Below are positions 42,911 to 49,248 of a DNA stretch of 49,248 bases, one piece after another. This DNA comes from Candidatus Obscuribacterales bacterium. Its GTDB lineage: Bacteria > Cyanobacteriota > Vampirovibrionia > Obscuribacterales > Obscuribacteraceae. Positions within the stretch are counted from its first letter, which is position 1, and each line of letters begins with the position of its first letter. The stretch covers positions 1 through 49,248 of the forward strand of contig JAIETF010000043.1 in the NCBI GenBank assembly GCA_019745415.1. Reading direction: 5' to 3'. The notes beneath the pieces were generated by a model. It was not told the DNA's origin. It was given only the letters and a program-made list of their open reading frames with translations, and did not search any database. The translations under genes and the position numbers were made by a program.

Positions 42911-43996
42911 ATGATGATAGAAAGAATTAGAGAGCAACTTGAAAAAGGCGAAAGAATTGATAGACAGCAAGCTGAATGGCTCTGGAACAACGCCTCCGAT
43001 AAAGAGCTTTCCAGTCTCTCAAAGATAGTGAGAGCACGCTTTCACAAAGCCGACGAAGCTACTTATTTATTGATGCGCATCATCAACTATACCAATGTAT
43101 GCGTGGCTAAATGTGATTACTGCTCATTCTACAGACTGCCGGGTGATAAAGACGGTTATGTCAGAGACAAAGAGTATGTTTTCAGCAAAATCGATGAGCT
43201 AGTCAACGTGGGCGGCAATTTCTTTGGCTTTAACGGCGGCTTTAATCCAAAACTGCGCATCGATTACTATCTCGATTTGTTTTCTTCAATAAGAAAACGC
43301 TATGGCGACAAAATCGAATTTTATGCCCTCACCGTTGTGGAATTTTTATACATAGCCAGACTCTGCAAATTAAGCAACAAAGAAGCCCTGGCGATGTTCA
43401 AAGAAGCTGGAGTGAACTGGATAACCGGCGGCGGCGCTGAGATACTGGCAGACAGCTTCAGACTGAGACACAGCCCGCTCAAATATACGGTTAAAGAATA
43501 CATGGACACACAGGCCGATATTCTCGATGCCGGGCTAAAGACAACCGGCACAATGGTTATTGGCTTTGATGAAACCCTCGAAGAAAGACTCGACCACCTC
43601 GAAACCGTACGAGACTTTCAAGATGCTAGATTGCAAGCAGGCAAAGAGGGTCTGTTTAGCTTCCTTTGCTGGACTTATAAGCCTTACAACAACGAGTTGG
43701 GAGGCAAAGAAATAAGCTCACAAGAATATCTCAGACACTTGGCCCTGAGCCGTATTTACCTAGACAACATAAAGTTTTTACGCACTTCAGTGCTCACTCA
43801 AAACCAGGCGGCATTGGAGGGCTTAAACTATGGCGCCAACGATTTCGACATACCGTGGGAAGACGAAGTGACCCAGCTTGCCGGAGCAGTTATCGAAAAA
43901 GACGTAGACCGAATTTTAGGTTATGCCCAAGAAGCCGGCTTCAAGACAAAACTGCGCCCAGTCAACATTTGCCAGCCTCTAGGTCAAGTGAAGTAA
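42911..43996 (+). CDS. mqnC: Cyclic dehypoxanthinyl futalosine synthase (radical SAM)
   Basis: 361 aa. The radical-SAM cluster is C64-VAK-C68-DY-C71 in INYTNVCVAKCDYCSFYRLP, as in MqnC. Other MqnC features follow: GGGAEIL, the SPLKYT segment, GTMVIGFDETLEERL and the WTYKPYNNEL region. The enzyme closes a ring on dehypoxanthinyl futalosine in the alternative (futalosine) route to menaquinone. Other mqn genes are not in the window. The gene is followed 18 bases later by a histone-deacetylase-family gene. MqnE is the main alternative but fits less well. Confidence 0.88.
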   Translation: MMIERIREQLEKGERIDRQQAEWLWNNASDKELSSLSKIVRARFHKADEATYLLMRIINYTNVCVAKCDYCSFYRLPGDKDGYVRDKEYVFSKIDELVNVGGNFFGFNGGFNPKLRIDYYLDLFSSIRKRYGDKIEFYALTVVEFLYIARLCKLSNKEALAMFKEAGVNWITGGGAEILADSFRLRHSPLKYTVKEYMDTQADILDAGLKTTGTMVIGFDETLEERLDHLETVRDFQDARLQAGKEGLFSFLCWTYKPYNNELGGKEISSQEYLRHLALSRIYLDNIKFLRTSVLTQNQAALEGLNYGANDFDIPWEDEVTQLAGAVIEKDVDRILGYAQEAGFKTKLRPVNICQPLGQVK

Positions 43997-44014
43997 TTCC
44001 TGAAATAAACATAG

Positions 44015-44908
44015 ATGCAAGTCTTCTTCAGTAGCAGATACACGTTCGAGCTACCAGCCGACCATCCCTTTCCCATTTACAAGTATCAACAGTGTGCCGA
44101 CTATTTGGTAGAGCAAGGTCTAATTAGCAAAGAACAGCTCATAGACCCGGGTCTTGCCAGTCTGGAAGACTTGCTTTTGGTGCACACTCAAAACTATGTC
44201 GAAAAAATCATGACCGGCAGACTAACATCTACCGAAATACGCAAAATTGGTTTTCCCTGGTCGGAAAAGCTAGTAGAAAGAAGTCGGGCTGCCGCTGCAG
44301 GTTCAATCGAGGCGGCAAAAGCCGCCCTTAAAGCAGGTCGAGCCGCGAATATAGCTGGTGGCACCCATCATGCTTTTGCCGACCACGGTTCGGGCTATTG
44401 CCTTTTCAATGACGTGGCAATAGCGGTGAAATGCCTACATAAAGCGGAGCCTCAGCTGAAAGTACAAATAGTCGATCTAGATGCCCATCAAGGAAACGGT
44501 ACCAGTGCCATCTTTGCCGATGACGAGCGGGTTTATACACTGTCTATGCATGTGGGAGGCAACTATCCCCGAGACAAGTTTCCTTCTAGTCTTGATATTG
44601 CTCTTGAGCGCAGCTGTTCGGGTCAAGACTATTTATTGAAGCTGAAAGATGCACTGCAGACAAGCTTGAAAAAGTTTCAGCCCGACCTGCTTGTTTATCT
44701 TGCCGGCGCCGATGTGCATAAGGATGATCGCTTCGGTCAGATGAATCTAAGCACCGAAGAAATGTTGGTCAGAGACAAGTTTGTTCTGGAGACTGCAAAA
44801 GAGAAGAAATTGCCATTTGCCATCGTACTAGGCGGTGGTTACAACAAAGATAAAAGTCTCACCGCCAGGCTGCACGCTCAGACCATTGCCGCCGCTCTTT
44901 CCATTTAA
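44015..44908 (+). CDS. Histone-deacetylase-family (acetylpolyamine/lysine deacetylase-like) protein
   Basis: 297 aa, class IV/AcuC-like in size. Catalytic elements are GGTHHAFADHGSGYCLFND (H118-H119), VDLDAHQGNGT with zinc ligands D156 and H158, and AGAD with D233; GGGYNKD near the end supplies the last pocket loop. It may deacetylate proteins, polyamines or small acetyl compounds. It is 18 bases downstream of mqnC and so likely co-transcribed, but no biochemical link is obvious. Confidence 0.9.
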   Translation: MQVFFSSRYTFELPADHPFPIYKYQQCADYLVEQGLISKEQLIDPGLASLEDLLLVHTQNYVEKIMTGRLTSTEIRKIGFPWSEKLVERSRAAAAGSIEAAKAALKAGRAANIAGGTHHAFADHGSGYCLFNDVAIAVKCLHKAEPQLKVQIVDLDAHQGNGTSAIFADDERVYTLSMHVGGNYPRDKFPSSLDIALERSCSGQDYLLKLKDALQTSLKKFQPDLLVYLAGADVHKDDRFGQMNLSTEEMLVRDKFVLETAKEKKLPFAIVLGGGYNKDKSLTARLHAQTIAAALSI

Positions 44909-44958
44909 ATTCTCAAATTTCGCTTAATTTACTACTTGTTTTAGTATTTCAGACAAAA

Positions 44959-45017
44959 AAAAGAAAAGGCCGGGGCCGACCGTCGAAAGCTTTCGCCTTC
45001 GAACAGTCAACCCCGGC
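44959..45017 (-). terminator. Terminator of the AAA+ gene
   Basis: On the minus strand, GCCGGGG (45011-45017) pairs with CCCCGGC (44969-44975) around an internal stem, followed by a T-rich tail. It ends transcription of the AAA+ gene 23 bases after its stop. Confidence 0.8.
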
Positions 45018-45039
45018 ACTATTCAGAGCGGCGAACCGC

Positions 45040-46719
45040 TTACTTGTCGCCGTCCTTGACGCGCTTGATCACCAGCTTGGGGAAGCGCAGCTTGGCGAGA
45101 GCCATGCTGTCTTCGAGAGCCTTGACCCGGACGGTGAACTTGTACGGCGCCGTGTGGGTCATGTGGCTTTCGACCACTTCCACCCCCATGAACCGCACCA
45201 GCTCTTCCACCAGCTTGTTGACCTGGTCGTTGAGCCCCATGTACGACTTCTCGTCCGACAGCTCCAGCACGAAGCCCGCCCGCAGTTCGGGGAAGCGCTC
45301 GGCCTGGAACTTGGCCTCCATCATCCGCTCCACCATGGTCATGGTGTGCAGACCGGTGAAGAGGCGCGAGACGTCCGGCAGCATGCCCAGCGAGGCCAGC
45401 TGGTCGACGACCAACTCACCCGTACGGGCTTCGTAGGGACGACGCACCAAGAGAACAACGCTGGGAGCGACGCCGAGCAGGTTGCCCACGCGATGGAGGG
45501 AGGCCTGCAGGGCATCTTCGTCGGCGGAGATCAGCCCCGTTTCGGGAGCCGCTTCCGCGCCGGAGGCTTCACCGACAGCAGCGTTCGACAGGGTGGGCGC
45601 GCCCAGCAGGCGAGCCTCCATGTCTTCCGCCTCGAAGGTGAAGGTGGTGACGCCGTCGTCGGTGGCAACGCCGATCTCGACATAGTCGCCCATGCGGATC
45701 GTCTTCTTCATGGCTTCCACGCCGAGAGCGGTCTCGATCTCCTTGGAGATGATGCTCTTGACGTTGGCCAGGTTGCCGTTGTTGGCCAGAGCCCGGTCGA
45801 GGATGTGCTTGCGGCACGCCTCGTTGGCGGAGACCGAGAAGTGGAAGCCGGTGGCGAGGATGCGCTTCTGCAGTTCGGCGATCTCACGCACCACCACCTG
45901 TTCCATCTGATCACGGCTGAGCTCTTCGTAGATGGCGATGCCACCCAGCTCGTTCACCCGGTTGCGGAACTCCGGCGGCGCCTTGTGCTTGAGGGCACCG
46001 AGCACCACGTTGCGCACCTCCTCCTTGCTCAGCTTCTTCTTGCTGGCGTTGAAGCCGATGCCACCGGTCTCTTCCTGCTCGACCTCGGCCATGCCCATGT
46101 TGCAGGCGCAGACGAAGATGGTGTTGGTGAAGTCCACCACCTCGCCGTTGCCCAGGGTGAGCTTGCCGTGGTCCATGATGCCCAGGAGCATCAGGAAGAC
46201 GTCGGCGTGAGCCTTGTCGAGCTCGTCGAGCAGAACGATGGACACCGGCGCCGTGGAGCCCTTCTTGCTCCATTCCAGGTTGTGGTTGGTGAACTCGGCG
46301 TAGTCGTGCTTCTGGTCCTTGGGGACGTTGTTGTAGCCTTCGTCCCGGGCGCTCTGGTTGTTGATGTAACCGCGACCCGAACCCTTGAGGTTGGAGAGCG
46401 AGTAGCGGTCCATGTACTCGGCCATGTCGATGCGCAGGTAAGCCTTGGGGTTGCCATGGATGACCTGGGCGAGCATCTCGACCGAGTGGGTCTTGCCGGT
46501 GCGCGACTTGCCGGCGTTGATGATGAAGGCGATCGGCTTGTTGCGGTTGCGCAGCGGGTTGAAGGCCGCCGTGTAGCAGTAGGCGAGAAGCTCCTTACCT
46601 TCCTGCTGGCCGAAGAGGTTGGCGTTCATGAACTCCTTGAATTCAAGAACGTTGTCCGGCAGAACGGCAGGGTTGAGCCGACGCCGAGAAGAAACACGTG
46701 CTGCAGCTTGAGCGCTCAT
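45040..46719 (-). CDS. ClpB-D2-like single-module AAA+ ATPase
   Basis: 559 aa; ATG 46719 is fixed by AAGGAG six bases upstream (a longer frame to 46779 is not needed). Walker A is GKSRTGKT (70-77), Walker B is IVLLDE (161-166), sensor 1 is CACN (about 204-207), and PPEFRNRV supplies the arginine finger. RIDMAEYMDRYS...GSGRGYIN has the pore-loop Tyr of ClpB/ClpC second modules, though GYVG is GYIN here. Residues 380-559 are a separate acidic domain that I do not recognise. It is a protein-remodelling enzyme by type, without a Clp N-domain, first AAA+ module or obvious ClpP loop. Codon bias suggests strong expression. Confidence 0.88.
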   Translation of the reverse strand: MSAQAAARVSSRRRLNPAVLPDNVLEFKEFMNANLFGQQEGKELLAYCYTAAFNPLRNRNKPIAFIINAGKSRTGKTHSVEMLAQVIHGNPKAYLRIDMAEYMDRYSLSNLKGSGRGYINNQSARDEGYNNVPKDQKHDYAEFTNHNLEWSKKGSTAPVSIVLLDELDKAHADVFLMLLGIMDHGKLTLGNGEVVDFTNTIFVCACNMGMAEVEQEETGGIGFNASKKKLSKEEVRNVVLGALKHKAPPEFRNRVNELGGIAIYEELSRDQMEQVVVREIAELQKRILATGFHFSVSANEACRKHILDRALANNGNLANVKSIISKEIETALGVEAMKKTIRMGDYVEIGVATDDGVTTFTFEAEDMEARLLGAPTLSNAAVGEASGAEAAPETGLISADEDALQASLHRVGNLLGVAPSVVLLVRRPYEARTGELVVDQLASLGMLPDVSRLFTGLHTMTMVERMMEAKFQAERFPELRAGFVLELSDEKSYMGLNDQVNKLVEELVRFMGVEVVESHMTHTAPYKFTVRVKALEDSMALAKLRFPKLVIKRVKDGDK

Positions 46720-47149
46720 GGCAAACTCCTTAGATACGGTTGAGATAAAGATTCGAATGAGCGACTTTGCAAACGTCACTCACTCACGATGCTCTCGTCA
46801 TCACTAGCCCGGCTCGCCAACTACATGGAGGGTCGAGAGTGCCACTTGCCAGCGCCTAAAGAAAACCGAGTTCAGCAAACCATCAGCTGCTACATCACCT
46901 GAGTGACGCAGAAGAAACTGAAATGGTTGAACACTGAACTGATTTGGCTTCTTTTTGGCTCTGAAAAGATGAAACGGGAGATAAGTAACTATTACAGGTT
47001 TCAAAGACCAAAAATAAAGGAAATATTTAGCGCTAATTCTGAGAAGCATAGGGGAAATCCCCATTAAGCCGGCGTAAGAATTCGCGCAGCTAGGAAAGGA
47101 ACCAAAAACCTAGACAGTACAAGCACAGACAGCAAATGCAAGATTGCCC

Positions 47150-47161
47150 TAGACCGGTCTA
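47150..47161. promoter_or_regulatory. Palindromic operator-like site TAGACCGGTCTA
   Basis: A perfect 12-base palindrome sharing TAGACCGGTC with the TetR promoter at 32679-32688. It lies just upstream of a possible minus-strand promoter for the AAA+ gene. Confidence 0.5.
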
Positions 47162-47169
47162 TTCTTTCT

Positions 47170-47219
47170 CTCCAAAAAAGAGAGAAAGGCAGGGAATCTT
47201 TAGCCAAAGATTCCCTGCC
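47170..47219 (-). terminator. Strong Rho-independent terminator
   Basis: On the minus strand GGCAGGGAATCTTT and AAAGATTCCCTGCC (47206-47219 with 47188-47201) form a 14-bp stem, followed by TTTCTCTCTTTTTT. It ends the small membrane protein gene. Confidence 0.92.
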
Positions 47220-47263
47220 TCCCCTCAGCACACACCTAGGCTAGCTAGGCGAGTGCGTCACAT

Positions 47264-47527
47264 TCAACGCCGCGAACGGATCAGATTGAAGACGAAGTCG
47301 ATGCCGGTGAAGAGCAGCAGCCAGTTGAGGAAGGGCACGGGCATGCCGATGAGCATGCCTAGCACCAGACCGGTGAGCGAAGCCGAGAGACCCCAGATGA
47401 AGGCTTCGACGAAAGCGCGAAGGACGCCGGACTGGATGGTAGCGGTGTGAGCGGCAGTCTTGCTGCGCGCAAACTCGGCAGCGAAATACATGCCGACGAA
47501 GATGACGATGAGGAAGAGCATTCCCAT
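47264..47527 (-). CDS. Small multi-pass membrane protein
   Basis: 87 aa with GGAG seven bases before the ATG. It has three likely membrane segments (about 1-18, 38-58 and 62-80) and a basic end (IRSRR). Strong C/G-ending codon bias suggests high expression. It lies 80 bases downstream of the beta-CASP gene in the same direction and has its own terminator, so both may share a transcript. No family is recognised. Confidence 0.85.
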   Translation of the reverse strand: MGMLFLIVIFVGMYFAAEFARSKTAAHTATIQSGVLRAFVEAFIWGLSASLTGLVLGMLIGMPVPFLNWLLLFTGIDFVFNLIRSRR

Positions 47528-47607
47528 GTTGATTCTCCAGTTAGGTTAGAAAGACGGGGAATAGCGTTCTACTCCCCGTCCCGATTGGTTCCGCAAAAAC
47601 GACCCTC

Positions 47608-49239
47608 TTACAGTTCGAAAACCTCGCGAGGGCCGGGGATGACCACACCTTTCCAGTTCAGAGACCGTTCGATGTGGTTTTTCAGCCCGTCGAGCGCGCC
47701 GTCATCACCGTGAACGATGAAAGTCTGCTTGGGGCGACGCTTGAACTTGCGCAGCCAGGCGAGCTGATCTTCGTAGTCGGCATGCGCCGAATAGTCGGGC
47801 AGGAACTCGACGGCAGCCTGAACACGCACATCCTTGCCCTTGATGCGCACGCTCTTGGCGCATTCGGGGCAGGCCGTGACGCTGTCAGGGCGGTCGCCGC
47901 GAGTGCGCACAATCGTCTGACCGAGCGTGCCGGTGCCCTGGAAGCCGACGAACATCACGGTGTTCTGCTTATGGGGCAACCAGTGCGCCAGATGGTCGAC
48001 GATGCGACCGCCGGCAGCCATACCGCTCGAACCGACGATGATGCAGGGTTCTTCGTGGATGCGCCGCAGAGCAGCCGACTGAGGATACTCGGTGACGGTG
48101 AAGTGCTTGGGAGTGGTGTACGGGTCGCGACCTTCGGCGAACACGCGCTGCGTCTCGGCATTGAGAATGCCGACATGCTTGCGATAGACGTCGGTAGCCT
48201 TATTGGTCATACGACCATCGACATAGACCGGCATGACCGGAACCTTGCCGCTTTCCATCAGCTCGCGAATGTCGCTGAGCACGGTCTGAGCACGCCCCAC
48301 CGCAAAGGCCGGGATGACGATGACGCCGCAGCCGAAGCGCGGGTGACGCGGCTTGGCACGATTGTGCGCCTGATTGAGCATCACCGAAAGAGCTTCAAGG
48401 CGGTCACGCTTCTGGTGCAGCCGATCACCATAGGTGGCCTCCAGCATCAGATAGTCAGCCTGCTCGACAGTTTCCAGATCGCGCAGAAGCGGCATGTTGC
48501 GCCGACCGACATTGCCGGTGAAACAGAAGGTGCGCTTCTGGCTGCCCTTGCCGATTTCCAGATTGACGACGGCCGCCCCCAAGATGTGTCCGGCATCGGT
48601 GAAAGTGAAAGCCACCGAGTCGGTCACCTGGAAACGCTCGTGATAGTCCACCGACTGGCAGTACTTGAGGCTCTCAACCGCATCTTCCTGCGTATAGAGA
48701 GGCTTGAACTTCCAGGAGTCTTCAGGCTTGGCCGGAGCAGCGTTACGCACAGCCTGACTCTTAACGCCCTTGTCCTTGGCACCGGCTCCACGACCACCCT
48801 CCAGAACAGCCTGCTTTGCAGCCTGCTGCTGGCGATTGTGGCGATTCAGCCGGCCCTTCGCCTGCTCCTCCTGCAGATAGCCGGAGTCGGGAAGGATAAC
48901 GGTCATCAGGTCATAGGTGGCAGGCGTGACATAAACCTTGCCGCGGAAACCGTCCTTGACCAGCTTGGGCAGATAGCCACAGTGGTCGACGTGGGCGTGA
49001 CTGAGGATGATGAAGTCGACCGTGCTGGGCGATACGTCAACCGGCAGGCGCTTCTTGTAGTCTGCCTGCGGGCTCTCCACCGTCAGACCAGCATCGACCA
49101 GAAATCGGGTCGTGCGGTCCTTCTCGAACAGTTCATAGAGGAAAAGAGAGCCGGTAACCGATTTGGCGGCACCAAGAATGTGCATCTTGAACACCGACTT
49201 GCCGGTCCGGGCCACTTCTTTGAGCTGACGTTTATTCAT
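47608..49239 (-). CDS. Beta-CASP metallo-beta-lactamase-fold RNase-like protein
   Basis: 543 aa, start ATG 49239 near the right edge. Motif 2 is HAHVDH (81-86), followed by DAGHILGAA (motif 3 His). The next motif reads FTGNVGRR, where RNases of this family have an Asp (SGDxGR). Motif A (LEATYGD), the GGRIVDHL segment (motif B) and YSAHAD (motif C) are intact, so a CPSF73/TTHA0252-like RNA-processing enzyme is likely. There is an inserted CPEC pair before the C-terminal part, and a basic, Ala/Gln/Lys-rich insert (about 110-150) lies inside the first half. Possible function: mRNA or rRNA processing. The Asn in the metal site may weaken or retune the second metal. Confidence 0.9.
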   Translation of the reverse strand: MNKRQLKEVARTGKSVFKMHILGAAKSVTGSLFLYELFEKDRTTRFLVDAGLTVESPQADYKKRLPVDVSPSTVDFIILSHAHVDHCGYLPKLVKDGFRGKVYVTPATYDLMTVILPDSGYLQEEQAKGRLNRHNRQQQAAKQAVLEGGRGAGAKDKGVKSQAVRNAAPAKPEDSWKFKPLYTQEDAVESLKYCQSVDYHERFQVTDSVAFTFTDAGHILGAAVVNLEIGKGSQKRTFCFTGNVGRRNMPLLRDLETVEQADYLMLEATYGDRLHQKRDRLEALSVMLNQAHNRAKPRHPRFGCGVIVIPAFAVGRAQTVLSDIRELMESGKVPVMPVYVDGRMTNKATDVYRKHVGILNAETQRVFAEGRDPYTTPKHFTVTEYPQSAALRRIHEEPCIIVGSSGMAAGGRIVDHLAHWLPHKQNTVMFVGFQGTGTLGQTIVRTRGDRPDSVTACPECAKSVRIKGKDVRVQAAVEFLPDYSAHADYEDQLAWLRKFKRRPKQTFIVHGDDGALDGLKNHIERSLNWKGVVIPGPREVFEL

Positions 49240-49248
49240 GTTTTTCTC

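Larger units (their letters stand above)
46720..47263. other. 544-base spacer upstream of the AAA+ gene
   Basis: No supported gene; a minus-strand frame at 46804-47064 has no coding character. It holds the leader of the AAA+ gene, a 12-base palindrome at 47150-47161 and the terminator of the small membrane protein gene. On the minus strand TTGCAT and TACTGT, 16 bases apart at about 47112-47139, could be a promoter directly downstream of the palindrome. Confidence 0.45.

Noticed and set aside
45154..46743. Long plus-strand frame opposite the AAA+ gene (529 aa)
   Set aside because: Shadow of a strongly codon-biased gene; His/Val/Gly-rich and without domains, while the minus strand has clear AAA+ motifs.
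46804..47064. 86-aa minus-strand frame before the AAA+ gene
   Set aside because: No ribosome-binding site; composition unlike the codon-biased neighbours.

Overview
The window is bacterial chromosome with densely packed genes on both strands. There is no rRNA, tRNA, CRISPR array, transposase or phage module that I can see. Long proteins without obvious relatives, frequent TTG starts, LysM/EF-hand proteins, tetrapeptide-repeat and leucine-rich-repeat secreted proteins, and a futalosine-pathway menaquinone gene suggest a non-photosynthetic relative of Cyanobacteria, of the Candidatus Obscuribacterales / Melainabacteria (Vampirovibrionia) type. This is my inference from general familiarity and is not proven by any marker in the window.

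Layout. 1-7.2 kb: end of an unknown gene with a strong terminator, a 606-aa protein with a kinase-like DxHxxN...DF motif, a three-repeat protein downstream of a SUKH-like gene, a LysM plus EF-hand protein, and a lone unknown gene. 7.2-10.5 kb: an SDR / enoyl-CoA isomerase / DUF2071 operon and a secreted protein. 10.6-12.4 kb: a DHH phosphoesterase and a TadA-like deaminase, separated by a hairpin-rich spacer. 12.4-16.3 kb: envelope-type proteins (DPRY repeats, coiled coil, TPR, vWA).

16.3-22.4 kb is the most interesting block. It is a run of minus-strand genes in the order M15-type peptidase, TIGR04222-type membrane protein ending in a seven-cysteine Gly/Cys tail, DUF692/MNIO enzyme (start codon buried in the tail's last codons), LRR protein, and DmeF-like Co/Ni exporter. 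This looks like a membrane-anchored, cysteine-modified RiPP locus linked to metal handling.

22.4-25.5 kb: an unknown gene, a palindromic 47-bp tandem repeat with an inverted outlier on the other side of a Nudix gene, and a small protein. 25.5-31 kb: an amino-acid permease, then a highly codon-biased leucyl aminopeptidase operon and a methyltransferase. 31-37.4 kb: a TetR regulator and metallophosphoesterase pair with a promoter/operator, then a three-gene operon of unknown function ending in a lipoprotein. 38-39.2 kb: three small, codon-biased genes, including a nine-cysteine protein. 39.5-45 kb: hisS, a large protein with an NlpC/P60-like end, mqnC and a histone-deacetylase-family gene. 45-49.2 kb: a single-module ClpB-D2-like AAA+ ATPase, a small membrane protein and a beta-CASP metallo-beta-lactamase RNase-like protein with an Asp-to-Asn change at a metal position.

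Two codon-usage classes alternate. Most genes use mixed codons, while the pepA, 38-kb, AAA+ and beta-CASP blocks use almost only C/G-ending codons, as expected of highly expressed genes.
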